A DNA stretch of 64,000 nucleotides, from contig NZ_JNJA01000004.1 of NCBI RefSeq assembly GCF_000702665.1, positions 62,001 to 126,000 of the forward strand, given 5' to 3'. A program made the translations under genes and the position numbers. Below, one piece after another: positions 1-11,976 of the stretch; position 1 is the stretch's first letter; the number at the start of each line of letters is the position of its first letter. The notes under the pieces are model-generated. The model was given only the letters and a program-made list of their open reading frames with translations. It did no database searches and was not told the origin of the DNA. Source of the DNA: Solidesulfovibrio alcoholivorans DSM 5433. GTDB lineage: Bacteria; Desulfobacterota; Desulfovibrionia; Desulfovibrionales; Desulfovibrionaceae.

Positions 1-210
1 GATCAGGCATTGCGTGTGTTGCATGTGCGTTCTCCAGAAAGGCGGATCGGGCGTGGAAAGCCCTGTGCGGGCGAACATAGCAACAAAGCCGGCCCGGGGA
101 CAAGCGGCCCAGCGGGAGAGCGGCCGGTTTCGCCGCGGCGTTGTCATCACGCTCCGGCTGGGCTAAGGGGGTAGGCCAGTACCCGGGAAACGGGGCAAGG
201 AGTTCGTTTC

Positions 211-3036
211 ATGGACGCAGGATACGGACGCGGGGAGGCGCTTGCGCGCCTGACGTCGTTTTTTCGCAATGTTCCGGTCATGCTGCATTCCATCGACGGG
301 ACCGGACGTCTGCTGACGGTCAATGCCTGCTGGCTGGAAACGCTCGGCTACACGGAGCAGGAGGTGGTGGGCCGCAATTTCGCCGACTTCCTCCTGCCCG
401 AATCCCGCGAGCCCTTCCGGGCGACGCTGGCGGGCATGGTCGCGCAGGAACGCCAGATGGAACGGGCCTACCGGATGGTGGCCCGGGATGGCCGGATCGT
501 GGACGTGGTTGTGTCCGGCGTCGGGGAATGCGACGCCTCAGGCTGTTTCGTCCGTTTTCTGGCCGTGGTCACGGACGTCACGGAAAAGCGTCGCGGCGAA
601 GCCGCGCTCGCCGCGAGCGAAGCGCTTTTCCGCATGGCCTTCGAGGGGGCCAACGAGGGCCTTTGCATCGTGGACGTCAGCGGGCGTTTCCTGCGCGTCA
701 ACGAGGCGTTGTGCGAGTTTTTCGGCCTCGACCGGGAACGGCTCCTGACCATGAGCATAAACGACCTTGCCCATCCCGACGACCGCGGCGTCAGCCCCCG
801 GTACATCGCCCTGGCCCTGAGCGGCAGGCGGGAGCATTTCCGTTTCGAGAAGCGCTACATTCACGCCACGGGCCGGCGGATCTGGGGCCGCGTCTCGGCC
901 CGGCTCGTGCGCGACGCCGAAGGCCGGCCCGACTATTTCATCTCCCACGTCCTTAACGTGACCGACTCCCGGCGCGCCGCCGAGGAACGCGCCCTGCACA
1001 CGCGGACCCTGGAAGCCCTGCTGCGCCTGGGGCGCATGCGCGAGGGCTCGCTGCAAGCCCTCGGCGCTTCGGCGTTGTCCATGGCCGTGTCCCTGACCGG
1101 CAGTCGGGCGGGGCTTTGCGCCGTGTACGACCCCAAACACAAGGGCCTGGAGCTGCTTGCCGCCGATCCCGCGGCCCTGGCCGCCTTCGGCCTGCCGCCG
1201 GACATCGCCTCCTTCCATCAGGCCTGCGTCGGCATCGATTCCGACGACTGGGACGCGCTGTTGCCCGTGGTCGGCAACATGACGGCCGGCGAAGGCGAGG
1301 GCCTGTCCGGACCGGTTCCCCTGCGGCGGCACATCGTCGTGCCGGTGGCGGACGGCGAGGCGTCGCGGCTGCTGTTGGCTGTCATCGACAAACCCGAGCC
1401 ATATGCCGAAACCGATGTCGGCCGGTTGCGCCTGCTGGGGGAGGGGATGCTCGCCCACCTCAAGAATCACGGCCGCGAGTGCGATCTGGAACGGGCGCGC
1501 AGCCAGGCCGAGGCCGCCAACCGGGCCAAGAGCGGGTTTCTCGCCAACATGAGCCACGAAATCCGCACGCCGCTTTCGGGCATCATCGGCCTGACGCAGA
1601 TGACGCTCGGCATGGCGCCGCGGCCGGAAGTGCGGGAAAACCTGGAGATGATCCTCGATTCCTCGCGCTCGCTTCTTGGTATCGTCAACGATATCCTGGA
1701 TTTTTCCAAGATCGAGGCCGGCAAGATGGAGTTCTCGCCGGTGGATTTCGACCTGCGCGAGACACTCGACCGCACCATGAAGCCGTTTCATTTCTCGGCG
1801 CGGCAAAAAGGGCTCAAGCTGTCGCTGCGCATCGATCCCCACTTGCCCGAAACCCTGCACGGCGATCCGGACAGGCTCATGCAGGTGGTGCGCAACCTGG
1901 TCGGCAACGCGCTCAAGTTCACGGACAAGGGCGAAGTGGCCGTGTCCGTGCGCCTGGACCGGTCGGGCGATCCCATGCGCGTGGTCTGCGCCGTGCGCGA
2001 CACCGGCATCGGCATCCCGCCCGAGCGGATGCCCGCGCTGTTCCAGGTTTTTTCCCAGATCGAGCAGTCCCGCTCCAAGCTCTACGGCGGCACGGGACTG
2101 GGGCTGGCCATCAGCCGGCGGCTGGTGGAGATGATGGGTGGGACCATCGGCGTCGAAAGCACGCCCGGCATGGGCAGCGTGTTTACCTTCACGGTCTCCC
2201 TGCGCCCGGCCCAGGAGGTGCGGCGGGAGCCGGCGCAAGGGGATGCGGTCGAGGGGACCGGGAGTTTCGCCGGGTTGCGGGTGCTCCTGGCCGAGGACAA
2301 CCAAGTCAACAGGCTCTTTTTACGCCATTTTCTGGTCGAGGCCGGCTGCGAGGTGTGCATTGCCGGCTCGGGCGGCGAAGCGCTCGCCCTTTTAGGGGAA
2401 ACGGCCGTGGATGTGGTGCTCATGGACATCCAGATGCCCGAGATGGACGGCGCAGAAGCCACGCGGCGCATCCGGGCCGGCGAGGTCGGAGAGGCGGCGC
2501 GGCATCTCCCCATCGTGGCCCTGACCGCCTACAGCATGAAGGGGGACCGCGAACGCTTCCTGTCTGTGGGCCTCGACGATTACGTGTCCAAGCCCGTGGA
2601 CGTGGACGAGCTGTTTGCGGTCATGCGCCGGGTGCTGACGCGGAAGGCGACCGGGACGCGCTGCGTCGAGGCCGCTCCCAGCGAGCCCATGGACATGGGA
2701 TATTACGAACAGCGCGGCAAGCGCGAGTTCGCCAGGGAAATCAGCCGGCTTTTCCTGGAGGAAAGCCCGGCCGTGGCGGCGTCGCTGGCGGCAGCCCTGG
2801 AGCGTGGCGACTGGAAGGTGGTTGCCGACCAGGCCCACACCCTGCTCGGCATGGCCGTGCCGCTACGCGCCCGGGGCCTGGCCGGCGACGCACGCAGGCT
2901 CCAGGAGGCCGCCCTGGCCGGGAACGCCGCCGCTTCCCGCGAGGCGGTCGACGCCGTGTTGGCGATCCTGGACGAAGTGCAACGCGCCATCCGTGAACTT
3001 CTCACCAGCCAGCCGAACGAAAGCTGCACCCCGTAG
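211..3036 (+). CDS. Hybrid sensor histidine kinase (PAS-PAS-GAF-HisKA-HATPase-REC-Hpt)
   Basis: This 941-residue protein is a multi-domain phosphorelay kinase. Two PAS domains (about residues 10-250) lead into a GAF-like region (about 260-425). The HisKA box MSHEIRTPL follows, with the phospho-accepting His near residue 449. The ATPase domain shows an N box (RNLVGNALKF) and G boxes (DTGIGIP, GGTGLGLAIS). A receiver domain (about 690-810) has its acceptor Asp near 739 in VVLMDIQMPEMDG and the conserved Lys in YVSKPVD. A C-terminal Hpt domain has AHTLLG with His near 876; the usual Lys after HTL is Leu here. No membrane segment is visible, so it is probably cytosolic. The ATG follows a clear GCAAGGAG site. 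The partner regulator and the signal cannot be told from context. Confidence 0.93.
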   Translation: MDAGYGRGEALARLTSFFRNVPVMLHSIDGTGRLLTVNACWLETLGYTEQEVVGRNFADFLLPESREPFRATLAGMVAQERQMERAYRMVARDGRIVDVVVSGVGECDASGCFVRFLAVVTDVTEKRRGEAALAASEALFRMAFEGANEGLCIVDVSGRFLRVNEALCEFFGLDRERLLTMSINDLAHPDDRGVSPRYIALALSGRREHFRFEKRYIHATGRRIWGRVSARLVRDAEGRPDYFISHVLNVTDSRRAAEERALHTRTLEALLRLGRMREGSLQALGASALSMAVSLTGSRAGLCAVYDPKHKGLELLAADPAALAAFGLPPDIASFHQACVGIDSDDWDALLPVVGNMTAGEGEGLSGPVPLRRHIVVPVADGEASRLLLAVIDKPEPYAETDVGRLRLLGEGMLAHLKNHGRECDLERARSQAEAANRAKSGFLANMSHEIRTPLSGIIGLTQMTLGMAPRPEVRENLEMILDSSRSLLGIVNDILDFSKIEAGKMEFSPVDFDLRETLDRTMKPFHFSARQKGLKLSLRIDPHLPETLHGDPDRLMQVVRNLVGNALKFTDKGEVAVSVRLDRSGDPMRVVCAVRDTGIGIPPERMPALFQVFSQIEQSRSKLYGGTGLGLAISRRLVEMMGGTIGVESTPGMGSVFTFTVSLRPAQEVRREPAQGDAVEGTGSFAGLRVLLAEDNQVNRLFLRHFLVEAGCEVCIAGSGGEALALLGETAVDVVLMDIQMPEMDGAEATRRIRAGEVGEAARHLPIVALTAYSMKGDRERFLSVGLDDYVSKPVDVDELFAVMRRVLTRKATGTRCVEAAPSEPMDMGYYEQRGKREFAREISRLFLEESPAVAASLAAALERGDWKVVADQAHTLLGMAVPLRARGLAGDARRLQEAALAGNAAASREAVDAVLAILDEVQRAIRELLTSQPNESCTP

Positions 3037-3090
3037 GTTTTCAAACTGCGCGGCTGCCGTGCGAGAGTTCCGGCACGCTCCTCCCCGCCG

Positions 3091-3137
3091 GGGGTGGTCC
3101 AGGAGGGGCCCCTCGGCCCCTCCTGGCCGCCGGAGGC
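3091..3137. repeat. Intergenic palindromic element, copy 1
   Basis: The perfect inverted repeat CCAGGAGGGGCC / GGCCCCTCCTGG (12-bp arms, 4-nt loop, 3099-3126) is flanked by GGGGTGGT on the left and CCGCCGGAGGC on the right. It lies between the convergent ends of the kinase and the WD40 gene, where it could act as a bidirectional terminator. The layout GGG-GTCCAG-(G-rich arm)-loop-(C-rich arm)-CCGGAGGC recurs at 5631-5673, so this looks like a family of short interspersed elements. Confidence 0.6.
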
Positions 3138-3150
3138 ATCCGTTTTTCCC

Positions 3151-4169
3151 TTATCCCGCCATATCCATGCAAAAGGCCGCGCCGCTGTCGCCGCCGCCGA
3201 CCAGCCGCCGGCCGTCGGCCGACCAGGACAGGCAGGTGACGCGCCGGTTTTCCAGCACGAGCAGGGGGGCCGCGCCCTTGCGCTCGGGGCTGCCGAGAAA
3301 GACCACGCCGCCGTCGAAGCCGCCGGCCACGAGCGGCAGCGCCGGATGGGCGGCCACGGCCCCGAGCAGGCCGTGCTCGAACGCGCCGAACACGAGCGCC
3401 TCGCGCGCGGCCGGGTCCGTGGCGGCGTCCACGGGCCAACCCACGAACGCCTGCTCGCCGCCGGTCCACAGCGTGTTGCCGTCCGGGGAAAAGGACAGGC
3501 AGCGCACCTTGGCCGGATAGCCTTCCAGCAGATAGCCGGCGGCTTGTTCCAGGTCGTAGACGCGCACGCTCTTGTCCTGGGTGGCGCAGGCCATTTTCGT
3601 GCCGTCCGGCGAAAAGACCAGGGTCAGGTTGGACCCGGGACCGTCGAAGGCGTTGCCGGGCGCGCCCGGACGCGGCGGCGCCCAGACCCGCACGCCGTCG
3701 TTGTGCGCGGCGGCGAGCGCGCGTCCGTCGGGGCTTGCGGCCAGGCCTCCGACGGTCGCGGGCAGTTCCGGCAGCACGGAAGGGGTGAGCGTTTCGCCGT
3801 CGAAAAGGACTACGGCCTTGCCGCACGAGACGGCGAGCACCCTGCCATCGGCGCTTGCGGCCGCGTGCTCGATCCACTGTCCGGGAAAGGCGGCCAGTTC
3901 CGCGGTCTCGCCGTCCGGGCGCGTGAGCATCGCCCGGCCGTCGTCGCCGCCGGTGAGAAAGCCCTGGGGCGCGGCGGCCAGGCACTGGGCCGCGCCGGCA
4001 TGCACCGTGACGCGGTGGGTTTCGCCCGTGGCCGTGTCGAAAAGGACGAGACTGCCGTCGCCCAGGGCATAGGCGGCCGTACCGCCGTCGGGGCTTACGG
4101 CGCAGCCGCTGACGAAGGCGTCGAGGGACGCGGTGAAAAGGCCCGGAAGGTGGGCGTCTGGGGAAAAAC

Positions 4170-4173
<4 letters not shown>
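3151..4173 (-). CDS. WD40-repeat beta-propeller protein
   Basis: The 340 residues hold about seven WD40-like blades, recognised by repeated FSPDG or ASPDG turns followed by short strands ending in variants of W/Y-D (for example [10 protein letters not shown] and GVRVWAPP). The length fits one seven-bladed propeller. No signal peptide, membrane segment or enzymatic domain is visible, so it is probably a cytosolic scaffold. Its ATG overlaps the stop of the upstream COG0523 GTPase (ATGA), which implies translational coupling and a joint role. The Fur box at 5479-5497 probably controls both. The molecular function is unknown; a partner or adaptor for the GTPase is inferred only from the coupling. 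Confidence 0.85.
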
Positions 4174-5147
<974 letters not shown>

Positions 5148-5233
5148 GATGCGGCTACCCCCAAGGTCTAAATCGGCCCCGGGGGTAGCATCAATCGGCG
5201 CAAAGGGCCAGGGGGCGGACGCCCCCGGCGCGC

Positions 5234-5437
5234 CTAGTGCCGGCGGGAGTAGGCTTCCTCGAAATCGATCCATTCACGGCCGCGGGACAGGGCGCGCTCC
5301 TCGGTGTTGCCGGCCGTGCCCAGATGGGACACGAGGCCCGAGGGGGAGCGGATGTCCGCGCTGAAGGTGGCGCAGTAATCGCCGCCGGGCGTGAGTTCGA
5401 TCCGGTAACCCTTGTAGGTGCTGGTCAGTCGTTCCAT
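5234..5437 (-). CDS. Small hypothetical protein, first gene of the Fur-box operon
   Basis: This encodes 67 residues beginning [15 protein letters not shown], starting at an ATG with a strong AGGAGG ribosome site 5 bp upstream. The sequence is polar, has one Cys and no membrane segment, and resembles a small beta-strand-rich domain. I recognise no family. It is the first gene after the near-consensus Fur box (5479-5497) and precedes the COG0523 GTPase by about 86 bp on the same strand, so it is probably co-transcribed and metal-regulated. Confidence 0.7.
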   Translation of the reverse strand: MERLTSTYKGYRIELTPGGDYCATFSADIRSPSGLVSHLGTAGNTEERALSRGREWIDFEEAYSRRH

Positions 5438-5478
5438 AGTGTCCTCCTGCTTCGAGGCAGGGCTCTCTTTCCTCTCTT

Positions 5479-5497
5479 GAAAGAGATAATCATTATC
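5479..5497 (-). promoter_or_regulatory. Fur-type operator
   Basis: GAAAGAGATAATCATTATC matches the classical 19-bp Fur consensus (three GATAAT units, the last inverted) at 16 of 19 positions, and the last 13 bases match exactly. It lies about 42 bp upstream of the start of the 67-residue gene, where a repressor would block transcription of the small gene, GTPase and WD40 operon. A Zur or other Fur-family protein cannot be excluded. Confidence 0.75.
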
Positions 5498-5630
5498 GTC
5501 TTGTGGGCAATGGGGATGGGGATATGGCATTGCGCAGCAAGGTCCGGCCTTGCCGCGAACCACCATTCCGTTTCCGAGCGGCAATCAGGCCGTTGCCCCA
5601 AACAAGGCAACGCCGCCGTATGCCATCACA

Positions 5631-5673
5631 CGGGAGTCCAGAGGGCGAAAGCCCTGTTCGCGCCACCGGAGGC
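5631..5673. repeat. Intergenic palindromic element, copy 2
   Basis: CGGGAGTCCAGAGGGC-GAAA-GCCCTGTTCG is followed by CGCCACCGGAGGC. It shares the GGG-GTCCAG, GC-arm hairpin and CCGGAGGC layout of the element at 3091-3137, though the hairpin here is shorter (AGGGC/GCCCT with a GAAA loop). It lies in non-coding sequence between two genes on the same strand. Confidence 0.5.
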
Positions 5674-5713
5674 GTAACTTCCTCCAGTCCCCTTTCTTGC
5701 TGACTTTCCAAAT

Positions 5714-5755
5714 TTGAAAAAAAGAACGCCGCCCCGTGGAGAGCTGGGGCGGCGT
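5714..5755 (-). terminator. Intrinsic terminator of the 82-residue gene
   Basis: ACGCCGCCCC and GGGGCGGCGT form a perfect 10-bp stem with a 10-nt loop (5726-5755). Read on the minus strand, the stem is followed by a run of T residues. It lies about 90 bp beyond the stop of the 82-residue gene. Confidence 0.85.
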
Positions 5756-5847
5756 GTGGTCCACGTCGGGAGAGGGGTGCCGGCGCGGACCGGATTCAGG
5801 CAACCCGGGCGGCCGGTTTGCGGCCGGTCAGCCGGGGATTGGCGTCG

Positions 5848-6096
5848 TTACTCTTCGACCTTGCCGATGGTGGTCACACAGCAGATCTTGTCCCAGGCAT
5901 AATAGCTGTTGCGTGTTTCCTCGCCGATCTTCTGGGTGACGCGCACGAACTCGTCGCCCAGGAAAAGCGTGGCTCCCTCGAAAACGGTTCCCTCGTTCAC
6001 CTGGATTTTCACACCCTTGCGCAGCTTGCGCGAGAGGGTGCCATGCACCGGGGACGAGGCGTATTCGAAGACTTTTTCCAGGGTCTGCTTTTCCAT
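5848..6096 (-). CDS. Small hypothetical protein (82 aa)
   Basis: The 82 residues start MEKQTLEKVFEYASSP. The ATG at 6096 has an AAGGAGT ribosome site. The body alternates short hydrophobic strands and charged turns (KIQVNEGTVFEGATLFLGDEF), which suggests a small beta-barrel or SH3-like fold, and a Cys-Cys pair lies near the C terminus. I do not recognise a family. It has its own intrinsic terminator and no close neighbour, so it is probably monocistronic. Longer upstream reading frames lack a ribosome site. Confidence 0.75.
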   Translation of the reverse strand: MEKQTLEKVFEYASSPVHGTLSRKLRKGVKIQVNEGTVFEGATLFLGDEFVRVTQKIGEETRNSYYAWDKICCVTTIGKVEE

Positions 6097-6373
6097 AGAG
6101 ACTCCTTTTTCACAAAAAAAGCAAAATTTGACACCGGTACCACTTAACGCTTCTGGAGCAAAAAGCAACGACAAAAATGGCGGGTCACAGAAATGGAAAA
6201 CATATTCCAATGGATAACAATTTATTTCAGCAAATTATGATGTTGCGAGCAGCCGGCTTGGCGCAGAGGAAAACACGTGATTCCCGGGAGGATGGAACGC
6301 CATCCGCTGGGGCGGCAGGAAACGGCCAATAGTGTAAGATCGTTCGGGCCGAAATATCCGGAAAGGGCGGGCG
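6097..6373. other. 277-bp intergenic region, partly AT-rich
   Basis: This gap separates the 82-residue gene from the end of the alpha/beta hydrolase gene. The part next to the 82-residue gene is AT-rich and probably contains its promoter, but no convincing -35/-10 pair stands out. I see no gene or clear terminator for the hydrolase. Confidence 0.4.
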
Positions 6374-7216
6374 TCAGGCGTCGGCGCACGCGTCGCCGAA
6401 GCCAAGCGCCGTGGCAAGGAGCCGGAAAAACGGCTCGCGAGCATGCCGCTCCAGCCACGGCGTATGGCCGCAGCGGGGCAGGGGCACGCAGCGGAAATGC
6501 GCAAGGTCGGCCAGGGGCTCGCAGACGCCGGCAACGGGATGGGGATCGTGCTCGCCGTGGATGGCGAGGACCGGGCAGCGCAGGCTGCGCGCGCGGCGCA
6601 GCAGTTCGCCGCTTGCGCGCAGGGCGGCGGCCTCGGGCCAGACCGCGGCGAAGATCGCGGCCTGCGCGTCATCCCTGGGAAGGGGCGCGGCCTTCGTCTC
6701 GGCCGCCTCGGGGGGAAGGGGATCGTAGGCGTCGGCGCGGGCGAAGAGGCTGCCCAGGCGGGCCAGCCCGGCGTCGTCCAATGCCGCGCCGCGGCCCAGC
6801 AGGGCCTGGGCTTCCCGGCCCTCTTCGGGGCGCAGGCGGGCCAGTCGCGTCTGCAGGATGGTTGCGGCGTGCTGGTCCGTAAACGGGGCGCTCGCGACGA
6901 GAATCAGCTCGCGCACGATGTCGGGATGGCGCGCGGCGCAGCAGACGCCAAGCCAGGCTCCCCAGGAGTGGCCGACCAGCGCGACCGGAAGCGTCGCCGC
7001 CGCGCGCAGGCACGCGGCGAGCTCGGCGATTTGTCCGTCCACGGAGGCGGCCGTCTGCAACGGCTCGAGCACGCCCGCCAAGCGCGAGACGCGCCGGGCC
7101 ACCGGGGCCATCTCGCCGGCAGCCCCGGGGCCGCCGTGCAAAACCGCGATCCGGTAGGGCGGCCGGCCATGACGCCTGAGATTTACCACAACGCTTCCCG
7201 TCATGGCGCGACACAT
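6374..7216 (-). CDS. Alpha/beta hydrolase
   Basis: This 280-residue protein has the alpha/beta-hydrolase fold. HGGPG near residue 27 is the oxyanion-hole loop, as in proline iminopeptidases and related enzymes. GHSWG is the nucleophile elbow. The late acid and His regions are HGEHDPHP and CGHTPW. There is no signal peptide. The substrate is unknown; the HGGPG motif suggests an ester or peptide hydrolase. The start could equally be the Met four codons later (7204), as neither has a clear ribosome site. It is followed on the same strand by no close gene. Confidence 0.87.
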   Translation of the reverse strand: MCRAMTGSVVVNLRRHGRPPYRIAVLHGGPGAAGEMAPVARRVSRLAGVLEPLQTAASVDGQIAELAACLRAAATLPVALVGHSWGAWLGVCCAARHPDIVRELILVASAPFTDQHAATILQTRLARLRPEEGREAQALLGRGAALDDAGLARLGSLFARADAYDPLPPEAAETKAAPLPRDDAQAAIFAAVWPEAAALRASGELLRRARSLRCPVLAIHGEHDPHPVAGVCEPLADLAHFRCVPLPRCGHTPWLERHAREPFFRLLATALGFGDACADA

Positions 7217-7259
7217 ATACCGGCCCGGCGGTCGTGGCCGGACCGGGCGCGGGACGCGG

Positions 7260-7712
7260 CTACTCGGCCTTGCCCTCGGGGCGCATGGACAGCACCGGGA
7301 CCTTGGCGGTCTTGATGACCTTTTCGGCCACGGAGCCGAACAGGATCTTGTCGATGCCCTTGCGGCCGTGGGTGCCGAGCACGATCAGGTCCGCGCCCAC
7401 TTCCTCGGCGACGCTGACGATCTCCTCGGCCGCGTAGCCGGACACGACGCGGCTCTCCACCGTGACGCCCTGGAAGTATTCCTTGATGAAGGAGTCCATG
7501 GTGTCGGTGGCGCCGCTGACGATGCCGGTGACGAAGTCGTCGATGTAGCTGGCCTGGACGTGGAACTCCACGTACTGGGTCAGCGACGGGGCCACGTACA
7601 GGGCCACGATGCGCGCGCCGCAGGCCTGGGCCAGGGTGCGGGCGTATTCGGCCACCTTGGGGCTGACTTCGGAAAAATCCAGGGCGCAGACGATGGTCTT
7701 GATCTGGACCAT
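7260..7712 (-). CDS. Universal stress protein (UspA family)
   Basis: This 150-residue single-domain USP starts MVQIKTIVCALDFSE. The ATP-binding signature G-x2-G-x9-G-S is intact (GTHGRKGIDKILFGS) near the C terminus, so it should bind ATP. The ATG at 7712 has a GAGGAGC ribosome site; a longer frame to 7754 adds only a disordered stretch. USPs usually help survival under starvation or oxidative stress. It is separated by about 90 bp from the acyltransferase gene upstream on the same strand. Confidence 0.93.
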   Translation of the reverse strand: MVQIKTIVCALDFSEVSPKVAEYARTLAQACGARIVALYVAPSLTQYVEFHVQASYIDDFVTGIVSGATDTMDSFIKEYFQGVTVESRVVSGYAAEEIVSVAEEVGADLIVLGTHGRKGIDKILFGSVAEKVIKTAKVPVLSMRPEGKAE

Positions 7713-7803
7713 GGTATTGCTCCTCGAAGGGTTGGGGTTGCGGGCGGCTTTCATCCTACCACGCCCCGGCCGGGAGCGAAAGATGCTTTTTTATGGCGGC
7801 GTG

Positions 7804-8877
7804 TTAGCCGCGGCGACGCACGCGCAGTTGGCGGTAGCGCTCGATGGGGTCGGCGACCAGCCGGTTGAGCGCAAGACTGAAAAGGACGGTGGCGCAAAGG
7901 GCCACGAGCGGCAGGTGTTTTTTGCCGATAAAATACTCGGCCACCATGATGACGGTCCAGTGCGAGATGTAGATGGGATAGGACAGTTCGCCGATGGCCC
8001 GGTCGAAGCGCATTTTTTTCGTGAGCAGAAACAGGAACGGGATGGCGGCGATGGTGGCGGCGTAGAGGTAGAATTCCTTGCCCTTGGCCCCGGGCAGGAA
8101 CTGGTAGCCGACGATGCCCGCCAGATAGAGCGCGGCCACGGCCCACAACGTACGCCGGGGGATGGGCACGGCCTTGAGCCTGGCGTAGAGCCGGTAGGCG
8201 AGGATGCCGCAGAGGAAAAAGCCGCATTCCACCGGGAAAAAACGCTGCTTCCAGGGATCGAAGGGGAACCCCTCGAGGTAGACCCAGGCGCGAAGGGCCA
8301 TGCTGCCGGCGATGCATGCGATGAGAAAGGCGCTCGAGCGGCGCACGAGCCAGGGCGCGAGCATGTAGAAGACGAGCTCCAGGGAAACGGTCCAGGCTTG
8401 CGGGATGAGCAGGAAAAACCAGGCCGGCGTGGCGCGGTACAAGGCGTCCCAGGCAAAGGCCAGGGTGCCGTTTGCCGGGGTAAGGTGGGTGAAAAAGAGC
8501 AGATCCTGGCCGAGGATGGTCAGGTTGGCCCCGGCCAGCGCCGCCACGGTCGCCGGCGAGAGCCGTGGCAGCCACGTCTGCCACGGGCCGAGCAGCAAGG
8601 CGGTGTGCAGCCCGAACTTGAAAACCAGCGAAACCGCGAGCGACAGGAACAGCACCACCCAGTAGAGCGGAAACAGGCGCAGGAAGCGGTTGGTGTAGAA
8701 AAGCCGGCAACGGCCCGGGCCGGTGTATTTCTCGGACAGGATCAGGGCCATGTAAAAGCCCGAGATGATGAAGAAGACCTTGATCGCCATGTAGGCGTCG
8801 GTGAACACCAGGCCGTAGAGGGGGCCGGTGTGGTTGATGACCACGGTCGCGGCCAGGAGGAATCGCACCAGACCCAT
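7804..8877 (-). CDS. Acyltransferase family 3 membrane protein (OafA/YrhL type)
   Basis: These 357 residues form about ten hydrophobic helices typical of acyltransferase-3 proteins, which move acyl groups from cytoplasm to surface sugars. The early motif RFLLAATVVINHTG contains the expected catalytic His, followed by DAYMAIKVFFIISGFYM (F-x-x-S-G-F/Y). There is no C-terminal SGNH domain. It probably decorates a lipopolysaccharide or other glycan; the substrate is unknown. It lies between cimA and the USP gene, with no sign that it shares function with either. Confidence 0.9.
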   Translation of the reverse strand: MGLVRFLLAATVVINHTGPLYGLVFTDAYMAIKVFFIISGFYMALILSEKYTGPGRCRLFYTNRFLRLFPLYWVVLFLSLAVSLVFKFGLHTALLLGPWQTWLPRLSPATVAALAGANLTILGQDLLFFTHLTPANGTLAFAWDALYRATPAWFFLLIPQAWTVSLELVFYMLAPWLVRRSSAFLIACIAGSMALRAWVYLEGFPFDPWKQRFFPVECGFFLCGILAYRLYARLKAVPIPRRTLWAVAALYLAGIVGYQFLPGAKGKEFYLYAATIAAIPFLFLLTKKMRFDRAIGELSYPIYISHWTVIMVAEYFIGKKHLPLVALCATVLFSLALNRLVADPIERYRQLRVRRRG

Positions 8878-8937
8878 GCTGTTGTCGCACCTTGAAGGCC
8901 CGGGCCGCGCCGCCGGCGGTCCCGGGCCTCGATTTCG

Positions 8938-10566
<1,629 letters not shown>

Positions 10567-10691
10567 GATGTGTCCTGGAGCGCCGCCGGGCCGCCTTGGT
10601 GAGGATGCGGCCGGGGCCTGGGGTTGCCCGCGCTGCGACGGATGCCGTCGCGGCGCGGGCGCGGGTTGCATGCAGGCGGAAGAAAATCCGC

Positions 10692-11927
10692 CTAGGCGCA
10701 GGCCTTGGTCGGCGCTTCGGACAGGCCGAAGGCGTCGTGCAGGGTGCGCACCGCCAGTTCGAGATACTTTTCCTCGATCAGGCAGGTAATCTTAATCTCG
10801 GAAGTGGAAATCATGAGGATATTGATGTTCTCTTTTTTGAGCAGCGTGAACATCGTCGAGGCCACGCCCGAATGGCTGCGCATGCCCACGCCGATGACCG
10901 AGACCTTGCACACGTGCACGTCGTGCTGGATCTCCTCGGCCCCGATGTCCGGGCGCAGCTTGTCCAGGATGGACATGGTCGTGTCGAGGTTGGCGCGGGA
11001 AATGGTGAAGGTCATGTCCGTGCGGCCGTCGCGCCCGGTGTTCTGGATGATCATGTCCACGATGATGCCGGCTTCGGCGATGGGGCCGAAGATGGCCGCG
11101 GCCACGCCGGGGCGGTCCATGACGTTTCTGACCGTGATGCGGCACTGGTCCTTGTCGTAGGCGATTCCCGAAACCAGGACGTCTTCCATTTCCGTATCCT
11201 CCGAAGTGACCAGCGTGCCCGGATCGTCGCTGAAGGTCGAGCGGACCCGGACCGGCACATTGAATTTCTTGGCGAATTCCACAGAGCGGATCTGCAGGAC
11301 CTTGGCTCCCTGGCTGGAGAGCTCGAGCATCTCGTCGTAGGTGATGCGGTCGAGCTTGCGCGCGGTGCGGCAGAGGTTGGGATCGGTGGTGTAGACGCCG
11401 TTGACGTCGGTGTAGATCTCGCAGACCTCGGCATCCAGGGCGGCGGCCAGGGCCACACCCGTGGTGTCGGAGCCGCCGCGGCCAAGGGTCGTCACGCGGC
11501 CGTGGCAGTCCACGCCCTGGAAGCCCGCGACCACCAGCAGGTCGTAGTCCTCCAGCATGGCCTTGATCCGCGCCGCGTCGATCTCCATGATCCGGGCCCG
11601 GGTGAAATTGGAATTGGTGGTGATGGGAATCTGGTGCCCGAGCAGCGAGCGGGCGCGCAGGCCCGCCTCCTTGGCGAGCATGGTGAAAAGCGCGACAGAG
11701 GCCTGTTCGCCCGTGGTCACCAGCACGTCGAGTTCGGCCGGGTCGGGGTTATGGGAAAACTCCCTGGCCTGGGCGAGCAGCCTGTTGGTCTCGCCGGACA
11801 TGGCCGAAAGGGCCACCACCATCTTGTAGCCCAGGGCGTGGGACTTGCGCACGCGGTCGAGGACCAGGCGCATGCGCTCCAGCCCCTTGACCGACGTGCC
11901 GCCGTATTTCTGCACCATAATCCGCAT
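10692..11927 (-). CDS. lysC: Aspartate kinase
   Basis: This 411-residue aspartokinase phosphorylates aspartate in the first step to lysine, threonine and methionine. The N terminus MVQKYGGTSVK is the catalytic kinase motif, and GRGGSDTTGVALA is the Asp/ATP-binding loop. Two ACT domains follow from about residue 265 (for example VRNVMDRPGVAAAIFGPIAEAG), as in lysine- or threonine-inhibited monofunctional enzymes. The length is normal. A ribosome site (GGAGGAACC) precedes the ATG. It lies between tsaE and cimA in a same-strand run. I see no lysine riboswitch upstream. Confidence 0.96.
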   Translation of the reverse strand: MRIMVQKYGGTSVKGLERMRLVLDRVRKSHALGYKMVVALSAMSGETNRLLAQAREFSHNPDPAELDVLVTTGEQASVALFTMLAKEAGLRARSLLGHQIPITTNSNFTRARIMEIDAARIKAMLEDYDLLVVAGFQGVDCHGRVTTLGRGGSDTTGVALAAALDAEVCEIYTDVNGVYTTDPNLCRTARKLDRITYDEMLELSSQGAKVLQIRSVEFAKKFNVPVRVRSTFSDDPGTLVTSEDTEMEDVLVSGIAYDKDQCRITVRNVMDRPGVAAAIFGPIAEAGIIVDMIIQNTGRDGRTDMTFTISRANLDTTMSILDKLRPDIGAEEIQHDVHVCKVSVIGVGMRSHSGVASTMFTLLKKENINILMISTSEIKITCLIEEKYLELAVRTLHDAFGLSEAPTKACA

Positions 11928-11976
11928 GATGGGTTCCTCCAGATAAGGCGACCGGGCGAACCGTCCCGGTCCGACG

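Larger units (their letters stand above)
5438..5847. other. 410-bp intergenic region
   Basis: This gap lies between two minus-strand genes. It holds the Fur-like box near its left end, an interspersed palindromic element in the middle (5631-5673) and the terminator of the 82-residue gene (5714-5755). Open frames of 60-146 codons run through it on both strands, but none has a ribosome site or recognisable protein character. I see no gene in it. Confidence 0.6.

Noticed and set aside
1-210. Possible riboswitch in the leader of the first kinase gene
   Set aside because: Small hairpins (GGGTA/TACCC, CCCG/CGGG) are present, but the sequence does not match the c-di-GMP or other riboswitch core motifs that I know.
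5493-5711. Short open frames between the Fur box and the 82-residue gene
   Set aside because: They overlap the palindromic element, have no ribosome site, and show no protein-like composition.
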